Assembly (NCBI GenBank): GCA_024734555.1
Contig: JANPWX010000010.1
Coordinates: 3,159,101 to 3,223,100 of the forward strand
Length of the DNA stretch: 64,000 nucleotides
From: Trochalopteron elliotii
Taxonomy: Eukaryota; Chordata; Aves; Passeriformes; Leiothrichidae
Direction: 5' to 3'
A model generated the notes under the pieces. It searched no databases. It saw nothing but the letters and a program-made list of their open reading frames with translations, and had not been told where the DNA came from. Position 1 is the first letter of the stretch, and each line of letters starts with the position of its first letter. Below, piece by piece: positions 27,601 to 39,600 of this stretch. The position numbers and the translations under genes are program-made.

Positions 27601-30600
27601 GTCTTTTTCAAGGTACAAATAAGTCAAAATCCATACAAATACACAAAAACTTCACTTCCACTCAGATGACATTTCCCTTCAGAAACCTGTTTCAATATAT
27701 GCTTTTCCCATGCTATTCTCAGTGACTCATAAATATCTTCACTTGATAATTAATGCTCTACTGCTGAAGCGGTGATAAAGGTCAGCCTGGTGTTCCCACC
27801 ACAGAGCTGTCAGGTAAGTGCTGTTTGTAGAGCAGTCCAGCCATTGATGTCAGAGGATACAGGACATTAACTGTCATAAAATTTCAGGGGACAAAAAAGA
27901 CAGTCTTGTCTCACTCAGCTGTCTTAACTGATCAGCTCAACCAGTTAAATGCTGATGCAGAATCACAGAATCATTTAAGCTGTAAAAACCCTCTAAAATC
28001 ATCAAGTCCACAGCACTGCCAAGCCCAACCAACTAACCCATGTCTCCAGCTGCCACATCCCCACATGCATATATTGTTTATCTTGTCTGCATTTGGGTCA
28101 TTTCATTTCAGCAAAATCTTCTCCCCATTGAACCATAATGGTCCAAATACCACTACATTAAAAGGAAAGCATCCCAAAAAAGGCAAGGCACGTACTCCTT
28201 GCCACTTGCCTGAGCCTTCACCATGAAATAACAGAAAGAGCAAAGAAGAATTATGAGAACTATCTAAGGAAAGCCAGCAAGATAGCAACTAAATGGAGAG
28301 GTTGAAATCCAGCCATTGCAGCCACCTAACAAAAATTAGGGAACTACTGGAAACACACACTTTTTTGGCTGTTGATGGGTCAGCTCTAAAGAGGTCAGAT
28401 GGGTCTGCCCACCTAGAGATGCTCAGATTGTTGAAATGTTGAATTAGTTTGTCTTGGAGGAAGTTAAACAGATGGTGGGAAGAGAAAGACATGTCTGTTG
28501 CCTGTGAAAGAGGACAGTATGCTGCCCAGTGGAGGCTGGGCTTGGCCATAATGACCTTAAATCCCTAATATTAATACAATAAAGAAATTCCTCTGCAGAG
28601 TCATAAGCAATACAAACACACCTGTACCTTTAATATGCAGTAGAAGAAAAAATATAATCTTTGTAGTTTGAGGGGTTTTTTTAAGGCAATCTAGGAATGC
28701 TGGTTCTAACTGTGTTCACATTTGCCTGCTTAGGGGATTCTTAGAGTAACAACTCTTCTAATCAGCAGTGACTGCAAGAAATGACAGAGACTCAACACAG
28801 AATAAAGCAGCTGCTTGATCCTTACAAGTTTCTGTAGAGGTGAGCTGCCTGGGGAATTTCGAAATGTATCTTATGCTTGACTGTGTAATGGAAAATGTGT
28901 CTGCAAGCCCTGTCTTGGCTACAACGATCATTAACAGGTTAGGCATTGGTAAACCATATTGTATGTTGGAGATGTGCTTTACCTGCATGTATATGTCACC
29001 TCCTCGATTGCCCCTTATTCATATATGTTCCCCTCTTGCCCTTTCCTCTTTGAAATCAGAGTACAGTGAGCACCCACTGCAGAAGTCCTCACCTGTCCTG
29101 GGTCCCATGTGACCCCACTTTTTCATTCTTCATGCAGAAATCGGGTGAGCTCTGCAGGTAAATTAGCTCTGTCTCTTTAACTGGCCTGATATCAATATCC
29201 TTTGGCACAAGGTACTTGCGTGTGCCCATGGGCCGGTGAACAACCTTGGTGGCAGATAAATATTTGGTTTTGAGGTCCAATGCAATGTCTCGCAGTTCTT
29301 GAAGGCCTTTCCAACAGGTCTTGATAGAGCATGACCCAGAAACTCCATGGCACTTACATTTCATTTCAAGAGAGGCTTTCAAGGCCTGCAGAAAGAAACG
29401 CAGGAGTTAGGAAATGCCCTTATCTTATAGCCAAACATCCCACAAGTTTGCTAATGAAGGTACTTCCTTAGCAGGGACTGCTGTAGAAAAGTACTGCTGT
29501 TCTTATTTCTGCACAGGCAGTCTAGAGTAGCTACTTTGCAAAGTGAATGAGATCCTACAGCTCTTTGATGATCTCTATCAGTCCAGAACTACTTTTACAA
29601 GGGCTCCTTTGCAGCCAGAAGACAGAAGAGTATTTTGAATTTTGAGCAGATATCTGTATCGGGCTGCATTTCTACCCTCTAAATTCCTAAGGAGATGAAT
29701 ATCAAAGCATTCCATAAATAGATAATTAACATCAATTTCAACATCCAGCAACTTTGGTAAGAGAGATGTCTTGGCTTTTGTTGAATTCATGGCACTCTCA
29801 CCCTCCCTTTCTGCTGGTCATAGGGTGAAAATAGCCTTTTACTTTGATTCTGTACTATTCTCATTTCAGTGGGAAATGGCAGGATGCTGCCAGGAAGGGC
29901 TGAATGCACCAGTCATGGCAACGCAATGTCCCAAACAAAAATTTGCCTTTTGCAACTGAAACAAAATCTCAAGAAATTACAAAAAACAAAAAGCAAAAAA
30001 CCAAACCAAAACAAACAAACAAACAAAAACCCAACCAAACAAAAAAAAAAACCACAACCAAAACCAAAAAAAAAAAACCACCAAAAAAAACAAAAAACCA
30101 AGCCCCAAGCAAACAAACCGAATAGTGGCAATAGTAGAAAAAAAAAAAAAAAAAGAGCCAGGGAGGGAAACTTCAGCATGGTTGTGCTCTGCAAAGGTGG
30201 ACTCAGCCTATAGCAACACAGCAAGGTCTCAGTGAGCTCAGCATGCTCCAAGTTTGTCTGCACAGGCATCCCTGGAAGGATTAAGCTGTGCAGTAGGAGC
30301 TGTCTATGGAACACTGGAGCTCCAGAGATGGGTGCAGAGGTCAGTTTTATACACCCGCCCCCCCCACCCCCCCCCGGCCCCCTTCCCAAATCCATTTCTT
30401 CAGCTGCATGGAGGGCTGCTATAGGGATTTGCACATCAGTGCACACCAGGCACTGCACATGGTAAATATTATCCCTCCACTGGATTCAAGATATTAAAAG
30501 CAGCTTGTGCCAGATATGAGAATAATCACTAGCATAGCAGTTTAAAAGAGAAAAAATTTCCTCCCTCCTGGCTGCAGGATGGCTGGAGGCAACTGCTGCT

Positions 30601-33600
30601 GGATGCATCTGGCAGATGATAATCCTCCACATTTACACAGCACTTTACCCACACAATGCCCTTGGCAGAGCACAATGGGACCCATCCCCACCACACCTCC
30701 TGGCGTAGGCAAGCCAGAGCCAACCTTGGGTGTGCAACAGGTGGCAGTGAGACATCCCACTCATAGTTAAACAGGGCTGATAATAGCATTTGGGACTTCC
30801 TGAGTCACAGGGTGAGTGACTCAGCCACCATTTTCAGCAGGCCAAAGGAGTTCAGAACAATCCGGGAGAAACGTGCTCCTTTTGCTAGCTGATAGAGACA
30901 CTGACCCTCACCGAGTGATCAACACTACAGATGATTGTACAAGTACAATAACTCTTGTGGATTTGTTACCTGTCTCCCTACTTCACTGTTGTGCAGATGC
31001 ATCAGTTTATTGGCTTGTGATCCTGATTTTTTCATCTTCATGGGAGCATCTGAAAATTTGGACCCCATGATAAGACCATAGTTGAGGTTGTCTGCACATC
31101 CTCCCCATCGATACCCAGGTCCAGGTGTCTCACCTGGGATGGGACCACAGGAACAGCCAGGGAGGTCCCCGGTGGTGCAGGCTCTGGCAATGGTGTGGCT
31201 GATGGCAGCAGCAGAGAGGGCATACACAAATGCTGACTCCCTTGTGCCTGAAAGAGACAAGAACTCCAGCTCAGCCTCCTGGGCCAGATAAATGTTCCCC
31301 AAAAAGAGGCTCACACAGTCTATGTCCCACAGAGCAGCCAACACACCAACTCACTGCAGCTGAGATATCCCATGGCACCACTAGTTTGGAGCATATCTCC
31401 TAAGTGAACTCTTCAACATAAGACAACATCCCAGCAGGGCAAGGAATCACATAGATTTAGGCATCTTGTTCATTGTGGTGTGATTTGCTCTTGGAGCACA
31501 TGGATAAGCCCTTCCCTTCCATGGACTCCTGCCTCCTTTTGTCCTGTACTTGTCCCATGACTCCCAGTGGGATGAGCAGACCAGAATGGTGGTCTGCCTT
31601 TTAAGAGTTGTGGAAGACCAGGTCTTGGACCCAAGAGCCTCTGGGCATGACTAGCACTGTAATGATGAATGTGGTCTAAGAAAACAGGACAAGTAGGCTT
31701 TGTAGACCCTCCGTGGCCTCCCAGGAGCAAGACCCTTCCTATCTCCAGCACACACACACAAACACACACACTCAGTTGCAGTCCCAACTGAGCCAGCAGT
31801 GCTGTTTACCTCTCTCCAAGTCTAGCAGGTAGTTAGGAGCCAGCTCTATTGAAGAGCAGTTCCACCGCATGTCTGAAAAGGTTTTACGGCAGGTCTTTAT
31901 CACTTCCTGCGCTGCCTGAATAATGGTCTGCATTAGCTCCAGGTTGCTGCGGCACAGCTGCACCTGAGAAACCACCAAGCCTTCAAGCTGCTTGCAGTGC
32001 TGAGTTTGATTCAGAGGCAAAGCCAAAGGAGTCTTGTACAGAGCTCTGAGGAGACAAGCACATGCAAAAAAGCATTAAAACACATTCAGGTCGCCTATGT
32101 TTACCTGACTTAATTAAAGCTTTCTGTAAATAGGTGCCTAGAAGAAGCTGGTGAGAAAAATGAGCAACTGTGAAGAGTGATTTATCTCATATAAAGTAGG
32201 CATTTAAGGAAGGTGGAAAGAAAGCAGTGTGCAATTCTCTCTATTATAGAGGGCAGTCTGCACAAAGCTCCAGGGGTGTATGTCAAGTCAACTGGATGTG
32301 TAAATCCTATGGGGAAGGTTGTTTGCTGAAGAATGAAGAGCACAGACCTCCCAACAGAGTGAAAAATGACCCATCAGTTCCATGATAAAAGAAATCTGGA
32401 TCCTCCAAGACTGTGGCATTTGGGAAAAAAAACAATGTTGGTGTTATCAGTATTTTGCATTCAGCATCTGTCTCACACACTCTCAAAGGATTATGCTAAA
32501 TGTCATGTAATTAATTATGGAGAAAATCCCCTGCAAGGCCTAGGGAAAAATCACCAAATTTGCAAAACATATGCTTTCACTTAGAGTTAATGCCAAGGGC
32601 CTCCACTGATTCAATCACTGTTGCACATAGATAAGTCTATTTCTCTAGTCTCCAAAAACCATAGTGCAAAAACTCAGTGGGAATATGTGCAGAGAGAGTA
32701 CCACAGTCAAATCTGAGAAGGGATCCATGAATAGCAGCACATATGTTATCACAGAAAAAAAGAACAACACCCCATAGTGGTGGTTTTTCTACTGTCCAAT
32801 TGCCAACTTTTCCAGGTTAAAAAAAGAACAAATACTGACATGCATCTTACAAGTCTGTACTCTTCTTCCCTGAGCACCCGCAATGATCAGCAAAAGCCTG
32901 GTGTGTAACTCTCTTTACATCTTTACAGCTTTATTAACACAGTCATAAAAGTTATTCATTCTCATGAAACAACTTTTCTAGCTGGCAGCATCAATAATCT
33001 GATGGCATCGGATCCTGGAAACACAATTTTAACACATATTTCCTTCTCTCTTTGTTAAGTGTGTTGGCTTTCAGATTCATCCCAAGACATCTTGGTTAGT
33101 TTGGCTTATTAGGCAAAGACATTTTGGAGTGCATTTCACTTTATTACTGTAACATTCACATTCTTCAGAAGTTAAAAGAGATGGAAACAGAGCTAAAATT
33201 GAGCCCTAACCAAAACTGGAGGTATTAAATCCTTGCTGGGGATGAATAGGCCTGCAGTGACAAATTCCCATGTGACTGGAGTTTGGCATTTCTGGCACTA
33301 GATAATCAGTGGCAAACTTGGAAGAGAAACCATCACTCTGCTAGCTATATAAATATATATTTCATACATGTATTTAAGAGGTCCGTTAAACATACTGCAA
33401 GCAGAAGTCATCGCCAGTAAATTTCAAGGGAAAGGAAAAGTTGCTGGGCTTGGCAGTGTTAAGTTATTGGACTTAATGACCAGGGGTCTTTTCCAACCTT
33501 AATGATTCTATGATTTAATCATCAGAAATTCTGCCCTACAGTTCATCTTGGTCCCATACACACTGGTGTTCATGCAATGCTCCCTGTTTGGAGAGGGGCC

Positions 33601-36600
33601 CCTCCAGAAGGCAACTCACTCTGCCTTAGATGTGAACCTGATCTGGTGGAGAAAAAACTTGTTGGTGATATACTGGGTGTTCAGTTATCTCAGAAAGATC
33701 ATGTCCTTGAAGGTAGAGACATGAGTCTCTGAATAGTATGACTGTCACCTGACTGCAAACCTCTACAGTGTGAACCTCACAGTAGTCCTTCAGGATCCTT
33801 CTTTAGGTCATGGAAAGCAAAAAGCCACATCTAGGAAGTAGTTGGCCTTTTGTGCTTTTGAGACCTATGGTAAGATACCATCATGACTTAGAAGTGCTCA
33901 TTTTCTGTTCTATATAGAAAACCCAGACACTGAGCAGGGACACAGACATCTGAATGGTATAAGCACAGAGCTGAATGAGGTATGTCCAACCCCTAACACT
34001 TGACACCAGGAATCTGTAAAACGTTATCCCAGAAAGCATATCAGCAACTCCCAGGAATGAGCTGAAACACAAATCAGGCAAGAGGCCAAAGCAGCTCATC
34101 AGTAATAGAGTATAAATGATAAATATTCCAGCACAGCATGTCCCAGCAACAAGGGAAGCAGGCAGGGTGTGGCAGGAGCACTGAGAGAACTTTACAGCCC
34201 GAGCTTCAGGAAAATGAGGAACATTCCAAGTCTCTGAGCGAGGCTGTACTATGAGGCAGCAGCTCAATTTTCTAGTCAAACATGTCAGGTGACACTTGAG
34301 AGGCTTTGGAATGTTTTAGCTGGCCCTCCAGGAGGATGAATATATCTCCTAGGTCCTACACGACATTTTCTGATCCTTTATACAGGTCTCCTCTTTAAAG
34401 GACCTGGAAGGCTACATAGAGGTACTTCTATCTCACCGTTACAGACAAGTCACAAATAACCACCTACAGGTAGGGATGAAAGCAGAATTCAGACCAAAAC
34501 TCATCCTCAGTGTGAAAAAACGGAATGTGATGCAATGAGACTGTATTATTATAGATGGCTTGAAGTGATCACCATTAGAGAAGCAGTTTTATGATGCAGC
34601 AAGAAAACCATTTACTTCATGCAAGAGAGAAAATACCTTCCGATTGGTGAGAAGTAAGTAAATGGCAGCAATGGCTGTCTCTCACAGAATGAGCTGAGCT
34701 CCAGGAAGTCTACCAAGAATAAAACTGCAGGATGCAGGAAGGTGTTTGCTGAGCATCTCCCACGCCTGAACTTCATGTCTTTCCTTACAAGAACCTATAA
34801 TTGGAAACATCTCCAAGTGTCAGGAGGAAAAATTAAAAGGTAATGGAGGTAGAAAACTCAGTTACTGTAGTCACTCGCTGAAACTGAAAAGTTCATTTAT
34901 AAATCACAGATCAGGAATGTGAGAGGCCTATTAGGTCATCTAGTCCATGCCCTGACAACCTAAGTTTTGCCCAGTCTCTGTCCTACATTAAGAATATCTT
35001 CTCCACTCTATGTCACTGTAAACCCACTCTGTGGAAATGCACCATCTCTCCCTGCTTCCTAAATTCTGGCAGCATCAGGGGACAGATACCCACTGCCTGC
35101 AATGGCATTATTAGGAAACTATGTCCATTTGTGGAAAGAAAGGCTCCCCCCAGGAGAGGCTGGTCCATGGTAGGATTTCATGGTGGGTCTCTGGCCTATC
35201 TTCACCGAGTCACCACTGATCACCAGCACTGGGAGGGAAACTGGAGCCAATGGGGCATAGCCAGCCTGAAAATCCAGCCCTCAAGGACATGATTAGAAGA
35301 ACATCCTTCATTCCCCTACCTGGAAAAAAGAAACTCTGACAAACATCTTCCTGTGGACTAATATCCTTCATCTGAAAAGGGATTTTACCTCCTTTCACCC
35401 TGAAAATGCTATTTTTCACTGTTTTCTCCTGATAACATTGTGCTCTTCTCACTTAATTCTCCTGCCTCATCCTTCATTCTCCAGACAACCAAGGAGTGGT
35501 TGTTTCAGGGTTTTTTAAAATATTCATATTTGATCCATCCCTTTAAATAAACAAGGCCTAAACCAAACATCTCCTGATCTATATATAACACAGGAGGTCT
35601 TTCAACTGAAGTTTTGGATGCTGACAGAAAACTATGAACATAATTACAGAGGAAATATGCATAGATGGAACATGACATTCATTTACTCTTTTAATTATTT
35701 CAGGCAGATATTAAATTCATTTGAAAACATTAATGCTCTGCAGTGTTAGGTTCTTTGAGAGGTATGGGTCCATTCCTACATGTCTGGGTCCCGTGAGAGG
35801 ACCATTCATAGGAACTGCAGGTTAGAAAGAAGCACTTTCAGATCTCAGCAGATATCAATGAAAGTCATATATTATTTGGTTTACAAGGTACTCTGTGAGT
35901 AGGACACTGCTCTTGGTCAAGCCAAAGGGAGAAAAACTCCTTTAAATGAGCAGCAAAGCATTAGTGCCCTTTAAAACATCCTTGAAGTGTGGAAGAATCT
36001 TCTCTCTGGAGGGATCTCCCCACACTCCCTTCTGTGACATGATCTGAGAAAGTCTCACAAAGGGACTGCTGGTGAAACCATGGACTTCTACTCCAAATTA
36101 CCATCTCTGCTTTCTGAAAAGGCATTATTTTTAATGCCTATTCCTAAACCCCTTAATCTTGCAGGGATGTGGGTGACACGAAAAGGTTTAGACAAAATAA
36201 CATGGCTGCGGAGAGTAAAGTGTGTGGTAAACATTAATAGAGGCAGAGATTGAGGGTTCTTTTTGTATTTGATCTCATTGAAGGTTTTTAATCTGCAGGA
36301 GCCTCATTTTCTCAGGTTTTAATCTGGAAAAGGCTTTCAGGGATGTTACAATAACATTGTTTAAGCTCCTGGTAGTCAGAGGCAGCCCATGCCCCTGCCA
36401 CCCTGCCCTGCATCAGTTCCAGTCTGGGGACCACAAGTCCTGGGAAACATACCACATCCCCTGGTAAATGCAAGGGCTTTTCAAATAGAGAAGTAGAATT
36501 TATGTGGTTTAAAAAAAAAAAAAAGAAAGAAAGAAGAGGAAGAGGGAGAGAAGTGTGTGTGTGGGGAAACCAACCCTGAATGAAAAACTTAAAATAAAGA

Positions 36601-39600
36601 GCTGTTCTCAGATATGCTGCCAAATTCAGTGCTGGCAATAGTGGGCACAAGGCAGTTGACTTCAAGCCCAAGCTTGACTGAAGTCAATGCCAGCAGTGAG
36701 TTGGCTCACTGAGTGCTGAGGAAGGCCATGGAGCTTTGTCAACTTTTCCTGCACTGCCTATGGAGCGAAGAGCGAACTTCAAAGACATGGTACCCCCCTT
36801 TCCTCACCCTCAGCCTACTCCCCTCCTGCCATCCCCATCCTGCAGTTCTTTCACAGCAGCTCATCTAGCAGTCCCTTGCCAGGCAGACAGTCTCCTCACA
36901 GGCGCCCGTGTCTCCAAGTCTCAGCTCCCTCCCACTACTCATTGAAGGAGAGAAGGGGGAGCTGCCAGGAAGCACAAAATCTTTCCATTTTCTCCCCTGC
37001 TTTTTGCTGGCTGCAGAAGGGCTGCTCGAGGTTGGTGGGCTCAGGGACATCCTGTGTTCACCAAGAGGTGTGGCTAAGCTACCTTTTGCTTTTGAAGGGC
37101 TCCAATTTAACCACAGGAATTGTGCAGAAGTAGTTGGGAATGGGGGTCAGCTGGGGATTGCTCCAGAGCATGAAACATGTTTGGGTCACCACAGTAGGGA
37201 CAGGCAGAGACTTCCCAAAGTGACCAAGCTCCACCTAAAAATGATGGTATTCCGAATACCAGCACTTGCTGTCTTGGGCATATTCTGCAAGCCATAAAAA
37301 AACCAAACCGACAAACAAAAACCACCCAAACAAACAAAAGAAAAGCCCCCTAACCAAATCACTTGCTGTGTTTGGCTTATTTAGAACCACATTGAAGGGG
37401 ACATTCCATACAGAGGGACAGAGGACATGCCAACCCCTGTGGAGGCAGAAGTGCCTCAGAAGCTGCTCTGTGCCTGGAAATCCCAACATCTGCAGACCTG
37501 TGGGGCATGCACATCTGGCTACAGCTCCCTCTAGTGCTCATCTGGTTTTCAGTCTACCCAAATAAGTTGCTCCCGCACCTGCTTGGTCAAACCCAAACTC
37601 TCCTGGGAAAGCTAAATGGATTCCAAAAGAAGATGGGGAAGGTGATAGAATTGCTAGATGCATTGGCCCTAAGACATATCTCATGGAAACCAATGGCTGC
37701 CTCACCTTCCCAGGCACTGTGACAAAACACCTGAGCACCACAAAATTATGTAACCTCCCCACAATATCTTCTTTGTTCTAAGGATGGGAAAGTGTTCGCA
37801 AAAATAAGATGCAGGAAGTACATTGATGAGAAAGGCTGCATCTTCACAACTATCCTGAAACAGTCAAGATCTGAAACCATACTCTGGAGCCATACTATGG
37901 CTTTACACCTGAGTAGCTCCCTGGAGCTTAGATGAAAGAGCACAAGATATGAAATTTCTCCAGCAAGAGAAATGTATACAAGATGCATGTATACCGAATG
38001 CTGACTGTCCACACACCATGTTGACTGTCCACACACCATGCTGGATGTTTGGTGGGGCTCAGCACCAGCTTCCAACAATGGGGAATCTGGACCACAGAAC
38101 TCATAAAAAGAAGCCAAGTAAAATAAAATAAATAATTCCTTTTTTTACCTTCTCCCTGCTTTTACTAATTTTCACGGCATATTTGTGTTACTGAGAAGAA
38201 TGGCTGAAAACTGTGTTTTTCTTCTTCCCCTCCCCCTGAAATTACATCATGCACTGAATCAAAATTAAATTTCCTATCGCCTTTCATATCAGTCACTGCC
38301 CTCATCTCCAGGCTGGTGAAACCCACCTTCTTATCTCTCCCTTCCACTCCCAAATCCCCTTTGAAGCTTGCTTCTGGCACCATGCCTACAAAAATGATGC
38401 AGAGGGCAGACGTCTGAGAAAAGCCCACAGCTGAAAACATCACACAGCACTTCCCTCCTTCTTATCCCATCCTTTTTCCCCACCTCTCTGTTCATAAGCA
38501 AGAGAAGGAAGGAGCAGATTTCAATTGTACGGCACCCAGAATATGAGTCCAGGGCTGGGATAAGCAGGTCTGAGGTATTACTTAGTATTTGGTACTCTGT
38601 TTGCCAAGAACTTACCCATGCAATTTCTAAGGGCAGTCCCTGAGCTCCAAGGAAAAAGAGTAATGGGGAGCAGGGAAAATTAGCCTGTGTTTCCATAGGA
38701 AGGTAAGGGTGAGGAAATGAGGAGAAACAGTAAATGAAAGAAAAACCAAACAGAATTTTGTGAAATCCCAGCTGCCAGCATCCCAGTTGCAAAGTGCTGT
38801 GGATAGGGAGTGCAGGTCTCTGCCAGGTTTTAAACAGGTGTGAGAGGAGCTCCATGGTGCATCTGCATGCTGTTCATGCTTCAAATACCACTTTAATCCT
38901 GGCTTTCATCTTTCCTACTCACTTTTTGATAGGAGGGATATGTCTGCTGGGAAGGGGAGGAGCAGCAACTATGGTGTCTTGCCTCCAACTGCTTCTCCCT
39001 GCACTCATCCCTGGAAGCAACCCTTGTAGCTTAACCACTTAGCAGCAAAAAGGCTGATTTTGACAGCAAAGCTATTAGGGACCTTGCCCTGCCTCCCAGC
39101 ATTTTTTCATGTCTATGGCTTGTGACCATACTATCAGGTTCCCTCTGGAACTCGTCTCACCCCTGCCTTTCAGAGGAACTCAAGCCCTTCACTCATGATC
39201 AAGCACCTTGCCTACGTGGGACACCAATGCCAAGCATATGGGCAAGTCCTTCCCGTCAGTCATGGTTCTATATATAAAAGCCCTGCTGAATCAGGGTGCC
39301 ACAAAATAGCTATATTTCTGTGCTGCATAGAAATAAACGCTAAGGAGTCTCATGGACATGTTGCTAAATGTCCTGTAGAAAGGAAATGCCTGCCTTTCCT
39401 AGTGCTGGATATAGGCAGAGCTAAGAGCCTAAATACTGGAGGAAGCTGGTAGACAGAAACAGCTGGGTTATGTAATTGAGCTCTACTGACTATTACAAGG
39501 TGTAAAGCCAAAGCCAACCAGATCCTTACTCTCCTCTACTTCCAAGATGGTCCTTAGAGTATGGAGACAGCAAATGAAAGATTATGGAATCATTTGGGTT

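Larger units (their letters stand above)
18622..29092 (-). other. WNT11 intron between coding exons 4 and 5 (10.5 kb)
   Basis: GT-AG intron. It holds CR1 fragments (21.6, 23.4, 23.8-24.8 and 28.0 kb), two short tandem duplications (22462-22539, 22961-23018) and an (AAAAC)n run at 20703-20732. The remaining frames, such as the 147-residue minus frame at 21888-22331, match nothing I recognise. Confidence 0.95.
29386..30969 (-). other. WNT11 intron between coding exons 3 and 4 (1.6 kb)
   Basis: GT-AG intron containing an A/C-only tract (29981-30118), a poly(A) run near 30138-30155 and a C-run block at 30354-30382 that is G-rich on the sense strand. The 181-residue frame across 29913-30458 is a product of these tracts. 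Confidence 0.95.

Noticed and set aside
29913..30458. 181-residue minus-strand frame inside WNT11
   Set aside because: It lies within an intron, crosses an A/C tract, a poly(A) run and a C-run, and has F/L/V-rich low complexity.
33881..34279. 132-residue hydrophobic minus-strand frame
   Set aside because: Intronic and not similar to any family I know. Its hydrophobicity fits the base composition. No splice or promoter support.
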